From JADJWR01 sp964610575 (GTDB lineage Bacteria > Pseudomonadota > Gammaproteobacteria > Burkholderiales > Burkholderiaceae_F), in assembly GCA_964610575.1 (NCBI GenBank), contig CAZSYX010000009.1, forward strand, positions 8,504 to 72,503: a stretch of DNA of 64,000 nt, read 5' to 3'. Every line of letters starts with the position of its first letter. The stretch's first letter is position 1. The notes beneath the pieces were generated by a model that saw nothing but the letters and a program-made list of their open reading frames with translations, ran no database searches and had not been told where the DNA came from. The position numbers were made by a program, and so were the translations under genes. This document shows, in pieces, positions 36,033 to 44,696 of the stretch.

Positions 36033-36443
36033 TCAGGTCAGGGCGGTCGAGTTAACCGAGTGCTGCAGCACCGCGGTCAGCAGGCTGTCCTTGGTGAACG
36101 GCTTGGTGAGGTATTCGCTGGAGCCGACCATGCGGCCGCGCGCACGGTCGAACAGGCCGTCCTTCGACGACAGCATCACCACCGGCGTCTTCGAGAAGCG
36201 CGGGCTGCGCTTGATCAGCGCGCAGGTCTGGTAGCCGTCCAGCCGCGGCATCAGGATGTCGCAGAAGATGATGGCCGGCTGGTGGTCGTTGATCTTGGCC
36301 AGCGCTTCGAAGCCGTCGTTGGCCAGGATCACCTCGCAGCCGGCCTGCTTCAGGAAGATCTCGGCGCTGCGGCGGATCGTGTTCGAGTCGTCGATCACCA
36401 TCACGCGCGTGCCGCGAATCGGGCTGAAATCGTGTATCGACAT
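36033..36443 (-). CDS. pilG: Single-domain response regulator PilG
   Basis: This 136-residue CheY-like receiver has a short N-terminal extension (MSIHDFSPIRG), acidic pair D18/D19, phospho-acceptor D62 in FCDILMPRLDGYQ, and the lysine in YLTKPF. PilG is the regulator that promotes pilus extension in twitching bacteria. It is the first chemosensory gene of the operon, 16 bases ahead of pilH and downstream of the rubredoxin gene. Confidence 0.94.
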   Translation of the reverse strand: MSIHDFSPIRGTRVMVIDDSNTIRRSAEIFLKQAGCEVILANDGFEALAKINDHQPAIIFCDILMPRLDGYQTCALIKRSPRFSKTPVVMLSSKDGLFDRARGRMVGSSEYLTKPFTKDSLLTAVLQHSVNSTALT

Positions 36444-36537
36444 GCAAAGACTCCGGGCTACGGAACGCTCTTCGACGTGAAAAGGGGCGGATGCGGACTT
36501 CGGGCGGGTGTTTCTGCGCCGGCCTTTGCGGCTCGGC

Positions 36538-36720
36538 TCAGATTTCCACCATTTCGAAGTCCTCCTTACGGGCGCCGCACTCCGGACAGGTCCAGTTCGG
36601 CGGGATCTGCTCCCATGGCGTGCCCGGGGCGATGCCTTCGTTCGGCAGTCCGGCCGCCTCGTCGTAGATCCAACCGCAGATCAGACACATCCATGCGCGT
36701 TTGCCCGCTTCAGCTGCCAT
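36538..36720 (-). CDS. Rubredoxin
   Basis: This is a 60-residue one-iron electron carrier. The four iron ligands are C12 and C15 (MCLICGWIYDE) and C45 and C48 (NWTCPECGA), with the aromatic core W10, Y19 and W43. It is cytoplasmic. Rubredoxin directly upstream of pilG is a recurring arrangement in betaproteobacteria, but a functional link to pilus control is not known. The 290 bases between it and hemL hold the divergent promoter region; I see no further gene in it. Confidence 0.95.
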   Translation of the reverse strand: MAAEAGKRAWMCLICGWIYDEAAGLPNEGIAPGTPWEQIPPNWTCPECGARKEDFEMVEI

Positions 36721-37010
36721 TTCCGGTCGTGTTTGAAACGTGTTCGTGTTGACTCACATACTTGCCGAGCGATCATAGCCCGGGCTTTCCGCGGGGCGAT
36801 CGGCCAAATGTTCATGCTTACGGTCTAGAACCAATCTCGGGTTTCGGAGTGCGGCTTGGGCGCCCGCGGGCGGTCGCCCGGCCCGCCTGCACGGCCCGCT
36901 TCAGGACCGCAAGTCCTGGGGGCGGGCCCCGCCGCCGTTGCCGGCGGCTTCGCCTTGGCACCGGCGGGCACGGCGTCGCGGCTGCGTAGACTTGCGCCTT
37001 TGCCGCAACG

Positions 37011-38312
37011 GTGAGCCACGTGGACCGCAACGAACAGCTTTTCAGCCGCGCCCAGCAGACGATCCCCGGCGGCGTCAATTCGCCGGTGCGGGCCTTCCGC
37101 TCCGTGGGTGGCACGCCGCGCTTCATCGTTCGCGCGCAGGGACCGCACTTCTGGGACGCCGACGGTCGTCGCTACATCGACTACATCGGCTCGTGGGGGC
37201 CGATGATCGTCGGCCATGCGCACCCCGAGGTGGTGCGCGCCGTGCAGGAGGCGGCCGCGCGCGGCCTGTCGTACGGCGCGCCGACCGAGGCCGAGGTCGA
37301 GATGGCCGAGGAACTGGTGCGGCTGGTGCCCTCGATGCAGCAGGTGCGGCTGGTCTCCTCCGGCACCGAGGCGGCGATGAGCGCCATCCGGCTGGCGCGC
37401 GGCGCGGCCGGCGGTGGCAAGGGGCGGCGGAAACTCATCAAGTTCGAGGGCTGCTATCACGGCCATGCCGACAGCCTGCTGGTGAAGGCGGGCTCCGGCC
37501 TGCTCACCTTCGGCAACCCGAGCTCGGCCGGCGTGCCGGCCGAGATCACCCAGCACACGCTGGTGCTCGACTACAACGACTGCCAGCAGCTCGAGGACGC
37601 CTTCAAGCAGCACGGCGACGACATGGCCTGCGTGATCGTCGAGCCGGTGGCCGGCAACATGAACCTGGTGCGCGCCACCCCGGAGTTCCTGCAGACGATG
37701 CGCCGGCTGTGCACGCAGCACGGCGCGCTGCTGGTGTTCGACGAGGTCATGACGGGCTTCCGCGTGGCTCTTGGCGGCGCGCAGTCGCTGTACGACATCC
37801 GGCCTGACATCACCGTGCTCGGCAAGGTGATCGGCGGCGGCATGCCGGTGGCGGCCTTCGGCGGTTCGCGCGAGGTGATGAAACACCTCGCGCCGCTCGG
37901 CGCCGTGTACCAGGCGGGCACGCTGTCGGGAAACCCGGTCGCGGTGGCCTGCGGCATGGCCACGCTCAAGCTGATCCAGGCACCGGGTTTCTACGAGCGA
38001 TTGGGCAGCGCGACGCAGGCGCTGGTCGACGGCTTGTCCGGCGCGGCGCGCGAGGCCGGCGTGACCTTCTGTGCCGACCGGGTCGGCGCGATGTTCGGCA
38101 TCTACTTCGCCAAGTCGGTGCCGGCGAGCTACGCGCAGATCATGGCCACCGACAAGGACCGCTTCAACCGGTTCTTCCACGCCATGCTCGACCGCGGCGT
38201 GTACCTTGCGCCGTCGGCCTTCGAGGCCGGCTTCGTCTCTGCGGCGCATGACAGAGCTGCCATCGACGAGACTGTGGCGGCGGCGCGACAGGCGTTCGAT
38301 CTTGCTCGCTGA
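37011..38312 (+). CDS. hemL: Glutamate-1-semialdehyde 2,1-aminomutase
   Basis: This 433-residue PLP enzyme makes 5-aminolevulinate for haem in the C5 pathway. The PLP lysine is K272 in VLGKVIGGGMP; GGVNSPVRAF near the N-terminus, the YIDYIGSWGPMI segment, GCYHGHADSLLVK and DEVMTGFRVA are diagnostic. It starts with GTG at 37011 (a second GTG at 37020 is possible). It is divergent from the rubredoxin-pil operon, a common neighbourhood for hemL in this class. Confidence 0.95.
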   Translation: MSHVDRNEQLFSRAQQTIPGGVNSPVRAFRSVGGTPRFIVRAQGPHFWDADGRRYIDYIGSWGPMIVGHAHPEVVRAVQEAAARGLSYGAPTEAEVEMAEELVRLVPSMQQVRLVSSGTEAAMSAIRLARGAAGGGKGRRKLIKFEGCYHGHADSLLVKAGSGLLTFGNPSSAGVPAEITQHTLVLDYNDCQQLEDAFKQHGDDMACVIVEPVAGNMNLVRATPEFLQTMRRLCTQHGALLVFDEVMTGFRVALGGAQSLYDIRPDITVLGKVIGGGMPVAAFGGSREVMKHLAPLGAVYQAGTLSGNPVAVACGMATLKLIQAPGFYERLGSATQALVDGLSGAAREAGVTFCADRVGAMFGIYFAKSVPASYAQIMATDKDRFNRFFHAMLDRGVYLAPSAFEAGFVSAAHDRAAIDETVAAARQAFDLAR

Positions 38313-38347
38313 CGGAACTCGGCGGCGCGGCTGCTGACGAAGGCACG

Positions 38348-40486
38348 ATGACTTTCCTCGCCCGCATCTTCCTGGCGGCATCGCTGCTCGTTGTTGCCGC
38401 CACCGCAAGCGCGCAGCCGGTGCGCGTCGACAACGCCGAGGCCGAACTGGTTGCGGCCGTCGACGCGGTCGTTCCCGGCCAGCCGCTTTCCGCCGGCCTG
38501 ATCATCAGGCACGACCCGCACTGGCACACCTACTGGCGGGTGCCCGGCGACTCCGGGCTGCCGACGACGATCAACTGGCAGTTGCCCGCGGGGTTCACCG
38601 CCGGGCCGATCGAGTGGCCGGTGCCGAAGCGCCTGCCGATCGGGCCGCTGATGAACTTCGGCTACGAGGGCGAGTTGCTGCTGCCGGTACGGATCGCCGT
38701 GCCGGCGGACGTGGCGCCCGGGCAGACAGTGCAACTGAAGGCGCGCGCCGACTGGCTGATCTGCAAGGAAGTCTGCATTCCCGGCGGTGCGGACCTGCAG
38801 CTTGCGCTGCCGGTGCGCACCGGGGCGGCACCGTCGCGCTTTGCGCCGCTGTTCGCCAGCACGCGGGCGCAGGTTCCGCAGCCAGCCACGCTCGAGGCGG
38901 CGTCGGCAACGATCGATGGCGGGCGGGTCCGCCTTGCCTACAAGCCGGCTGCGCCGGTGCAGCGCCTGGAGTTCTTCCCGCTCGAGGAATCACGCATCGA
39001 GCCGGCCGCCGCGCAGACGCTGCGCGCCGAGGCCGACGGCACGGCGCTGTACCTCACCGCGGCGCAGCCGGTGGCGGCGCAATTCACCCGCCTGAAGGGT
39101 GTGCTGATCGCCAACGGCGGGCCCGCCGCCGCCGACGGCGGAGGTTGGGCGGCGGAAATCGACGTGCCGCTCGTTGCCGGCGTCATGCCGCAGGTGGCGG
39201 CGGCAGCCGCCAAACCGGTCGCGGCCGGGGGCGGTGCCACGGCAGTGACCTTCTGGGTTGCGCTGGCCGGTGCATTCGTCGGCGGCCTGATCCTCAACCT
39301 GATGCCCTGCGTCTTCCCGGTGCTGTCGCTGAAACTGCTCAGCCTGATGCAGCACCAGCGCGCCGAAGACGAGGCGCACCTGCCGCACGCTTCGCTGCGC
39401 GCGCATGGCGGTGCCTTCGCCGCGGGTGTGCTGGTGTGCTTCGTGCTGCTGGCCGCGCTGCTGATCGGGTTGCGCGCCGCAGGCGAGCAACTCGGCTGGG
39501 GCTTCCAGTTGCAGACGCCGTGGGTCATCGCGGCGCTGCTGCTGCTGTTCTTCCTGATCGGCCTGAACCTGCTCGGCACTTTCGAGTTCAGCTTCGGCGG
39601 CGCGCTCGCTTCGAGCGGCGCCGCGCAGCGCCTGCAGGGCGACCGCCTGAGCGGCAGCTTCGCCACCGGTGTGCTCGCGGTGGTGGTCGCCGCGCCCTGC
39701 ACAGCGCCCTTCATGGGTGCGGCGCTCGGCTACGCGGTGACGCAGCCGGCGCCGATTGCACTGGCCGTGTTCGCGATGCTCGGTGCCGGCATGGCGACGC
39801 CATATTTCGCACTGACGTGGATGCCGGCCGCTCTGAGGCGGCTGCCACGCCCCGGCGTGTGGATGCTGCGCTTCAAGCAGGTGATGGCGTTCCCGATGTT
39901 CGCCACCTGCGTCTGGCTGCTGTGGGTGCTCGCGCAGCAGATCGGCGTCGACGCCATGGCGCTGGTCCTCGGCGGACTGGTGCTCGCGGCACTGGCCGCC
40001 TGGGCTTTCGGTCTTGCCCAGTCGGGCGCGAAGCGCTGGCGCTGGATGGCGCTGGTCGCCGCGCCGCTGGCGCTGTACGGCGTGTTCGCGATGACCATGC
40101 CGGGCGCCGTGCCGCCGCGAGGCGAACTCGCCAAGGCTGCGGATGGCGCCGCCTGGCAGCCGTGGAGCCGCGCGGCGGAGGAGGCGCAGATCGCTGCCGG
40201 TAAACCGGTGTTCATCGACTTCACCGCGGCGTGGTGTGTCACCTGCCAGGCCAACAAGCGGCTGGTGCTGGCGAGCGACTCGGTGCGCGAGGCCTTCGCG
40301 AAGCGCGGCGTCACGCTGCTGCGCGCCGACTGGACCAGTCGCGACGACGAGATCACGCGCGAGCTGGCGCGATTCAACCGCAACGGCGTGCCGCTGTACG
40401 TCCTGTACGACCGCAATGGCGCAACGCACGTGCTGCCCGAACTGCTCACCGAGCGCATCGTGCTCGATGCGCTGGACCGACTCTGA
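38348..40486 (+). CDS. ScsB/DsbD-type thiol:disulfide interchange protein
   Basis: This 712-residue inner-membrane protein passes reducing power from cytoplasmic thioredoxin to the periplasm. A signal peptide (LAASLLVVAATASA) is followed by a periplasmic DsbD-alpha/ScsB-like domain with Cys139 and Cys143 in LICKEVCIPGG, the eight-helix DsbD-beta part with C321 (LMPCVFPVLSLK) and C451 (AAPCTAPFMG), and a C-terminal thioredoxin domain with C630-VT-C633. The N-terminal domain is of the ScsB kind, linked in relatives to copper tolerance. It is followed after 29 bases by a secreted redoxin, its probable partner. Confidence 0.92.
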   Translation: MTFLARIFLAASLLVVAATASAQPVRVDNAEAELVAAVDAVVPGQPLSAGLIIRHDPHWHTYWRVPGDSGLPTTINWQLPAGFTAGPIEWPVPKRLPIGPLMNFGYEGELLLPVRIAVPADVAPGQTVQLKARADWLICKEVCIPGGADLQLALPVRTGAAPSRFAPLFASTRAQVPQPATLEAASATIDGGRVRLAYKPAAPVQRLEFFPLEESRIEPAAAQTLRAEADGTALYLTAAQPVAAQFTRLKGVLIANGGPAAADGGGWAAEIDVPLVAGVMPQVAAAAAKPVAAGGGATAVTFWVALAGAFVGGLILNLMPCVFPVLSLKLLSLMQHQRAEDEAHLPHASLRAHGGAFAAGVLVCFVLLAALLIGLRAAGEQLGWGFQLQTPWVIAALLLLFFLIGLNLLGTFEFSFGGALASSGAAQRLQGDRLSGSFATGVLAVVVAAPCTAPFMGAALGYAVTQPAPIALAVFAMLGAGMATPYFALTWMPAALRRLPRPGVWMLRFKQVMAFPMFATCVWLLWVLAQQIGVDAMALVLGGLVLAALAAWAFGLAQSGAKRWRWMALVAAPLALYGVFAMTMPGAVPPRGELAKAADGAAWQPWSRAAEEAQIAAGKPVFIDFTAAWCVTCQANKRLVLASDSVREAFAKRGVTLLRADWTSRDDEITRELARFNRNGVPLYVLYDRNGATHVLPELLTERIVLDALDRL

Positions 40487-40515
40487 CCTGAATCGACCTC
40501 ACCAAGGAGCCGACG

Positions 40516-41121
40516 ATGCTGCGACGCGCCTTTCTTGCCACCGCCTTGCTTGCCGCTGCGCCCCTGCCGGCATTGTCCCAGCCCACTGCGGGTCAGCCCG
40601 CGCCCGCGTTCACGCTGACCGATCTCGACGGCCGCAAGGTCTCGCTGGCCGACCTGAAGGGCAAGTACGTCGTGCTCGAGTGGACCAACCCGGGCTGCCC
40701 GTTCGTGCAGAAGCACTACGACAGCGGCAACATGCAGTCGCTGCAGAAGCGCTTCACCGCCGAAGGCGTGCAGTGGATCGTCATCAACTCGACGAGCCCG
40801 TCGCACTCCGACTACCTGAAGCCGGCCGAGCAGAAGGCCTGGCTGCTCAAGCACGGCGCGGCCGCCTCGGTCGCCGCGCTCGATGCCGACGGCACGGTCG
40901 GTCGCGCCTATGCGGCCAAGGTCACGCCGCACATGTACGTGATCGATCCGAACGGCGTGCTCCTCTATGCCGGCGCCATCGACGACAAGCGCAGCGCCAA
41001 CCCGGCCGACGTCAAGACCGCCAACAACTACGTCGTGCGGGCGTTCGCCGAACTGCGCGCCGGCAAGCCGGTCTCGGCGCCGTCGACGCAGGCCTACGGT
41101 TGCACGATCAAGTACGGCTGA
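40516..41121 (+). CDS. Secreted redoxin (AhpC/TSA-like thioredoxin fold)
   Basis: This 201-residue protein has a signal peptide (AFLATALLAAAPLPALS) and a peroxiredoxin-like thioredoxin fold. The active-site region is WTNPGCPFVQKHYDSG, with a single reactive cysteine, followed by VTPHMYVIDPNG. Proteins of this kind are common beside ScsB/DsbD genes and could be reduced by the upstream transporter. An AAGGAG site precedes the start. Its exact substrate is unknown. It ends 21 bases from the convergent dacB gene. Confidence 0.88.
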   Translation: MLRRAFLATALLAAAPLPALSQPTAGQPAPAFTLTDLDGRKVSLADLKGKYVVLEWTNPGCPFVQKHYDSGNMQSLQKRFTAEGVQWIVINSTSPSHSDYLKPAEQKAWLLKHGAAASVAALDADGTVGRAYAAKVTPHMYVIDPNGVLLYAGAIDDKRSANPADVKTANNYVVRAFAELRAGKPVSAPSTQAYGCTIKYG

Positions 41122-41142
41122 TCAGCGAGGGGTGTTCGCCGA

Positions 41143-42618
41143 TCACCCGTTCGCATAGACCCATTGCAGCAGCGCGTCGTGCACGGCCTGGCCGTTGCGG
41201 GCGTTGGGGTGGTTGATGATCGCCACCACAACGTAGCGGCGGCCGCTGGCTGCGTGCACGTAGCCGGCGATGGCGCGCACGTCGGCGAGCAGGCCTGTCT
41301 TGATGTGCGCCGCGCCCGCCGCGCCGTTGCGCTTGCGCATCGTGCCGTCGACGCCGACCAGCGGCAGTGATGCCATCAGTTCCGGCATCAGCGGGCTGGC
41401 AAAGGCGTGGCGCAGCAGCCGCGCCAGGCTTGCCGCCGACACGCGTTCGATGCGCGACAGGCCGGAGCCGTTTTCCAGCACCAGTTCAGGCATGGCCAGG
41501 CCGCGGCTGTCAAGCCAGGCGCGGACGGCTGCCTCGGCTCGCGCTGCGCTGGCGCTCTGGCGGCCGCCGTCGGCACCGAGCGTCAGGTAGATCTGTCGCG
41601 CCATCACGTTGTTGCTGAACTTGTTGACGTCGCGGATCACTTCCGCGAGCGGCGCCGACTCGTTCAGCGCGATGCGGCGCGCGTCGGCGGGCACCGGGCC
41701 TTCGCGCGGCTTGCCGGTCCAGGTGCCGCCGGCGCTGCTCCACAGTGCGGCAAAGGCGGCGGCGAAATAGCGACCGTGATCGAGCAGCGACAGGTGCCAT
41801 AGCTGCTCGCCGCAGGAAAGCGGATAGGCGCCGCGGAACACCGGCGCCATCGGGTCGGAGAAATCGGCCTGCAGCCTGCCGCGCCAGTCGCCGCACGGCC
41901 CATCGGCGGCGCGCACGCTGGCCGGCAGCTTCATGCCGGCGAGCAGCGGGATGGCGACGACGCGGGCGCTCCTGGTCTCGGGATCCGGCACGAAGCCCAG
42001 CGAGACCGCCTTGAAGTTCAGCAGCAGCGCATCGGGGCCGGCGTTGTACGGGCGGAACCGTTCGCCGTCGAAGTCGCTGGGTTCGTGTGCGACCAGGTCG
42101 AACGCCGAGCGGTCGAGCACCACGTCGCCGCGGATCTCGCGGATGCCGTAGCCGCGGATGCGCTGGACCATCAGCCACAGGCTCTCGATCACCAGCTTGG
42201 GATCGCCGCTGCCGCGGATCACCAGGTTTCCTTCGAGCACGTCGCGCCGCAGTGCGCCGCTGGCGAAGGCTTCCGTGCGCCATGTGTAGGCCGGCCCAAG
42301 CAGGTCGAGCGCCGCATAGGTGGTGACGAGTTTCATCGTCGACGCCGGGTTCATCGGCTGCGACTCGTTGGCCTCGACGCTCACGCCGTCGGGAGCGAGC
42401 GGCATCACGACGATCGCCGAGGCGGCCGGCGGAATCGCCGCGCTGCGCAGCGCCGCGTTGACCGTGTCCGGCACCGGCCGGCGTGTCGATGTGTCCTGCG
42501 CCGAGGCGATCGGGCCGCTCAGGGCGGCGGCGAGAAGCAGCGCTGCGCCGAAGCGGCGCGCGATCGACGAGCGAAGAAGCTCGCCGGCAAGTGGGACTTC
42601 GCTGCGGCAGACAGGCAT
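41143..42618 (-). CDS. dacB: D-alanyl-D-alanine carboxypeptidase/endopeptidase (PBP4)
   Basis: This 491-residue periplasmic class C penicillin-binding protein trims or opens peptidoglycan cross-links. A signal sequence (FGAALLLAAALSGPIASA) precedes the three active-site motifs: S93-TMK96 in NPASTMKL, SNN near residue 335, and KTG near 440 (IKTGLL). The large insertion between the first two motifs, including VIRGSGDPKLV and FDGERFRPYNAGPDALLLN, is the mark of PBP4. The length is normal. It is a separate transcription unit from the downstream thioredoxin gene. Confidence 0.95.
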   Translation of the reverse strand: MPVCRSEVPLAGELLRSSIARRFGAALLLAAALSGPIASAQDTSTRRPVPDTVNAALRSAAIPPAASAIVVMPLAPDGVSVEANESQPMNPASTMKLVTTYAALDLLGPAYTWRTEAFASGALRRDVLEGNLVIRGSGDPKLVIESLWLMVQRIRGYGIREIRGDVVLDRSAFDLVAHEPSDFDGERFRPYNAGPDALLLNFKAVSLGFVPDPETRSARVVAIPLLAGMKLPASVRAADGPCGDWRGRLQADFSDPMAPVFRGAYPLSCGEQLWHLSLLDHGRYFAAAFAALWSSAGGTWTGKPREGPVPADARRIALNESAPLAEVIRDVNKFSNNVMARQIYLTLGADGGRQSASAARAEAAVRAWLDSRGLAMPELVLENGSGLSRIERVSAASLARLLRHAFASPLMPELMASLPLVGVDGTMRKRNGAAGAAHIKTGLLADVRAIAGYVHAASGRRYVVVAIINHPNARNGQAVHDALLQWVYANG

Positions 42619-42661
42619 GCGCGAAGCTTAATCGGCTGCGCGCCGCCTGCTGCCGCGACGC

Positions 42662-43522
42662 TCAGCGATTCAGCGCAGCGGACAGGCGACGCCTGTACGA
42701 AGACACCAGCTGCGGCTGGTCGGATGCGAGATCGAACACCGACAGCATCAGCCGCCGGCCAATGTCGTCGCCGAAGGCGCGGTCGCGCTCGACGATCACC
42801 ATCAGCTGCTCCAGCGCCGGCTCATATTCCCGCCGCGCCACCAGCGCATTGGCCAGATCGAGTCGCGCCTGCAGGTCGTCCGGACTGGCTGCGGTGCGCT
42901 GCTGCAGCACCTCGGTGGCAGGCAGTTCGGTGGCGTGCTGCTGGCTCTGCAACTGGGCGTTCAACGCGGTCCAGTGCGACTGCAGCTTGCCGGCCGCCGA
43001 AACACCGGTCAGGCACTTCGACGCTTCGTCGAGGCGGCCCGCGTCGGACGAGCGCTCGAGAAGCAGCTGCGCCAGGTCCATGCGAGTCACGTCGCGGTCC
43101 GGGTCGAGCGCCAGCGCAGCGCGCAGCGCGCTGGCAGCGCCGGTCACGTCGCCGCTTTCGAGCAGTTCAGCGGCCTTGCGCCGCTGTGTCTCGGCAGGAT
43201 CGGGCAGCAGCCGGCCAACGAACTGACGCAGCGCATCCGCGGGCAGCACGCCGACAAATGAGTCGACCGGCTGGCCGGCGACGAAGGCGACCACGAAGGG
43301 GATGCTGCGCACGCCGAAGCGCGCAGACAGTTCCTGGTCCTCGTCGACGTTGACCTTGACGACTTTCAGCCTGCCCTTGAACTCCGATTCGATCGCTGCC
43401 AGCAGCGGCGACAGCGTCCGGCAGGGGCCGCACCACGGCGCCCAGAAATCGACCAGCACCGGCGCTTCGCGCGACGCATCGATCACATCGCGGGGGAAGT
43501 CTTCCTGTGTCGTGTCCAGCAT
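42662..43522 (-). CDS. Thioredoxin-TPR chaperone-like protein (CnoX/YbbN family)
   Basis: This 286-residue cytoplasmic protein has an N-terminal thioredoxin domain with WAPWCGPC (Cys31, Cys34) and SIPFVV, and a C-terminal tetratricopeptide-like region (LLESGDVTGAASALRAALALDP). CnoX (YbbN) proteins hold unfolded proteins, protect them from oxidation and deliver them to GroEL; in E. coli the CxxC pair is incomplete, but here both cysteines remain, as in CnoX of several other bacteria. The start ATG at 43522 has a perfect GAAGGAGG site. groESL lies 1.2 kb away, which fits a chaperone role. Confidence 0.9.
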   Translation of the reverse strand: MLDTTQEDFPRDVIDASREAPVLVDFWAPWCGPCRTLSPLLAAIESEFKGRLKVVKVNVDEDQELSARFGVRSIPFVVAFVAGQPVDSFVGVLPADALRQFVGRLLPDPAETQRRKAAELLESGDVTGAASALRAALALDPDRDVTRMDLAQLLLERSSDAGRLDEASKCLTGVSAAGKLQSHWTALNAQLQSQQHATELPATEVLQQRTAASPDDLQARLDLANALVARREYEPALEQLMVIVERDRAFGDDIGRRLMLSVFDLASDQPQLVSSYRRRLSAALNR

Positions 43523-43615
43523 TGCGCACCTCCTTCGCCCGATGTCGGGGCGGAGTGCCGCCGGTACAAGGGCGCGCCGCTCGGCTGCAGGCGCTGCCGC
43601 AGCCGGCAACCGGCG

Positions 43616-44281
43616 TCAGGTCATCAGGTGCATCAAGCCGAGGCCGGCGCGGCGATGATGGCCGAAGCCGTGGCAGAGCCGGTACTTGAACACCTCGGGC
43701 TCGGCGACTTCGAGAGCGCCTTCGATCTGTGCGTAGTCGACCTTGACCTTCTGGCCCTTGTGGGCGAAGCGCAGCACCTGCATCGACACGTCGAGCATCA
43801 TGGGAGTGAAGCCGTATCTCAGGGCGCTGGCGCGCATCCAGGCCTCGACGTCCCGCTGGTTGACGTAAGGCTCGATCTTCTTCTCGTTACCGGCGATCTT
43901 CACGCGGCCGGCACAGACCTGCAGCGCGAAGCGGTACATCAGCCCTTCGGCGAGCTGGACCACGCAGCGCTTCGGTTCGAGCGCGCTGACGGCGTTGGTG
44001 GGCCAGCGCGTCCACGGCGCGGCCGACTGAACCCAGTAGCGACCCGCGATCGAGCTGTCGGCACGGAAAAGGAACTCGCCTTCACCGGCCTTCTGCCCGA
44101 ACACCTCGGTCAGTTCGCCGTGCGCGGTGATGGGGTCGGTTTCCGGTGCGAAGGCGACCGCGGTTTCGAATACCTCGAGGGCCGGGAGCTCGAGGCGCGT
44201 GAAGCTCAGTACGGAGTGGATGAACCCGGAACGCCGGGACCGGGTGCGTCTGGAGTCTCTCTTGCTGCTGAACAAGGCCAC
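43616..44281 (-). CDS. Orphan Cas6e/Cse3-like protein
   Basis: This 221-residue protein resembles the Cas6e (CasE/Cse3) CRISPR RNA endonuclease of type I-E systems. The C-terminal glycine loop, GFGHHRRAGLGLM at residues 205-217, has the same G-x-G-x5-G-x-G spacing as Cas6e. It follows the strand block YAQIEGALEVAEPEVFKYRL, and the middle part YRFALQVC..EAWMRASALRYGF also follows the Cas6e pattern. H54 in DPITAHGELTEVF aligns with the catalytic histidine of Cas6e; the neighbouring tyrosine is an isoleucine. No other cas gene or repeat array is present. I chose the GTG at 44281; the frame stays open to 44434. The assignment is by pattern only, so a divergent ferredoxin-like RNA-binding protein remains possible. 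Confidence 0.62.
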   Translation of the reverse strand: MALFSSKRDSRRTRSRRSGFIHSVLSFTRLELPALEVFETAVAFAPETDPITAHGELTEVFGQKAGEGEFLFRADSSIAGRYWVQSAAPWTRWPTNAVSALEPKRCVVQLAEGLMYRFALQVCAGRVKIAGNEKKIEPYVNQRDVEAWMRASALRYGFTPMMLDVSMQVLRFAHKGQKVKVDYAQIEGALEVAEPEVFKYRLCHGFGHHRRAGLGLMHLMT

Positions 44282-44517
44282 GATGCTCGGTCTTCCACGA
44301 GGGGCGGCACGGCAGTCGATTGCCCGACCGCGGCTCGCCGAATGAGCTTTGGATTGGCGCAAGCGTGCCGCAGCGATCGTGCGACGGGAACTGGCCGCGC
44401 GGATTAGTCCCTCGTTATGAGCGGCGTCCGGCATGCCGGCGCTGGTCCGTCGGTCAGGCCGGCCGACGGCCGGAGCCGTGCCAACGCCTATTCGGGCTAC
44501 CCCGGGCTTCGGCCGGC
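44282..44517. other. Intergenic stretch upstream of the groESL promoter
   Basis: The region between the Cas6e-like gene and the groESL promoter holds no gene that I can support. A 34-codon frame at about 44417 has no family features. No CRISPR-like direct repeats are present. Confidence 0.6.
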
Positions 44518-44546
44518 TTGAACTCCGGCTCGCCCGCCCCTATCAT
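44518..44546 (+). promoter_or_regulatory. groESL promoter (sigma-70 with heat-shock-like features)
   Basis: TTGAAC (44518-44523) and TATCAT (44541-44546) are separated by exactly 17 bases, a good sigma-70 promoter. The sequence also reads CTTGAAC, 13 bases, CCCCTATCAT, close to the sigma-32 consensus, so heat-shock activation is plausible. The -10 box touches the CIRCE operator. Confidence 0.85.
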
Positions 44547-44572
44547 TAGCACTCGCCCAAGGGGAGTGCTAG
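44546..44572. promoter_or_regulatory. CIRCE operator (HrcA binding site)
   Basis: TTAGCACTC, nine bases, GAGTGCTAG: a CIRCE inverted repeat with one mismatch to the consensus at its last base. It overlaps the groESL -10 region and lies about 125 bases before groES, so HrcA would repress the operon at normal temperature. Confidence 0.95.
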
Positions 44573-44696
44573 CAAGGTGCGTATGCTCTCCCATCTCGGC
44601 GCCGGACGGTGGTGCCGTCAGGTCGTAGTTTGTTAGTGGTTACTCTCTTTCTGTTCCTGAGTTTTCAGGACATTTATCGGCAAATCAGGAGACTTT

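Noticed and set aside
44417..44521. A 34-codon open frame upstream of the groESL promoter
   Set aside because: No ribosome binding site, no similarity pattern, and it runs into the promoter.
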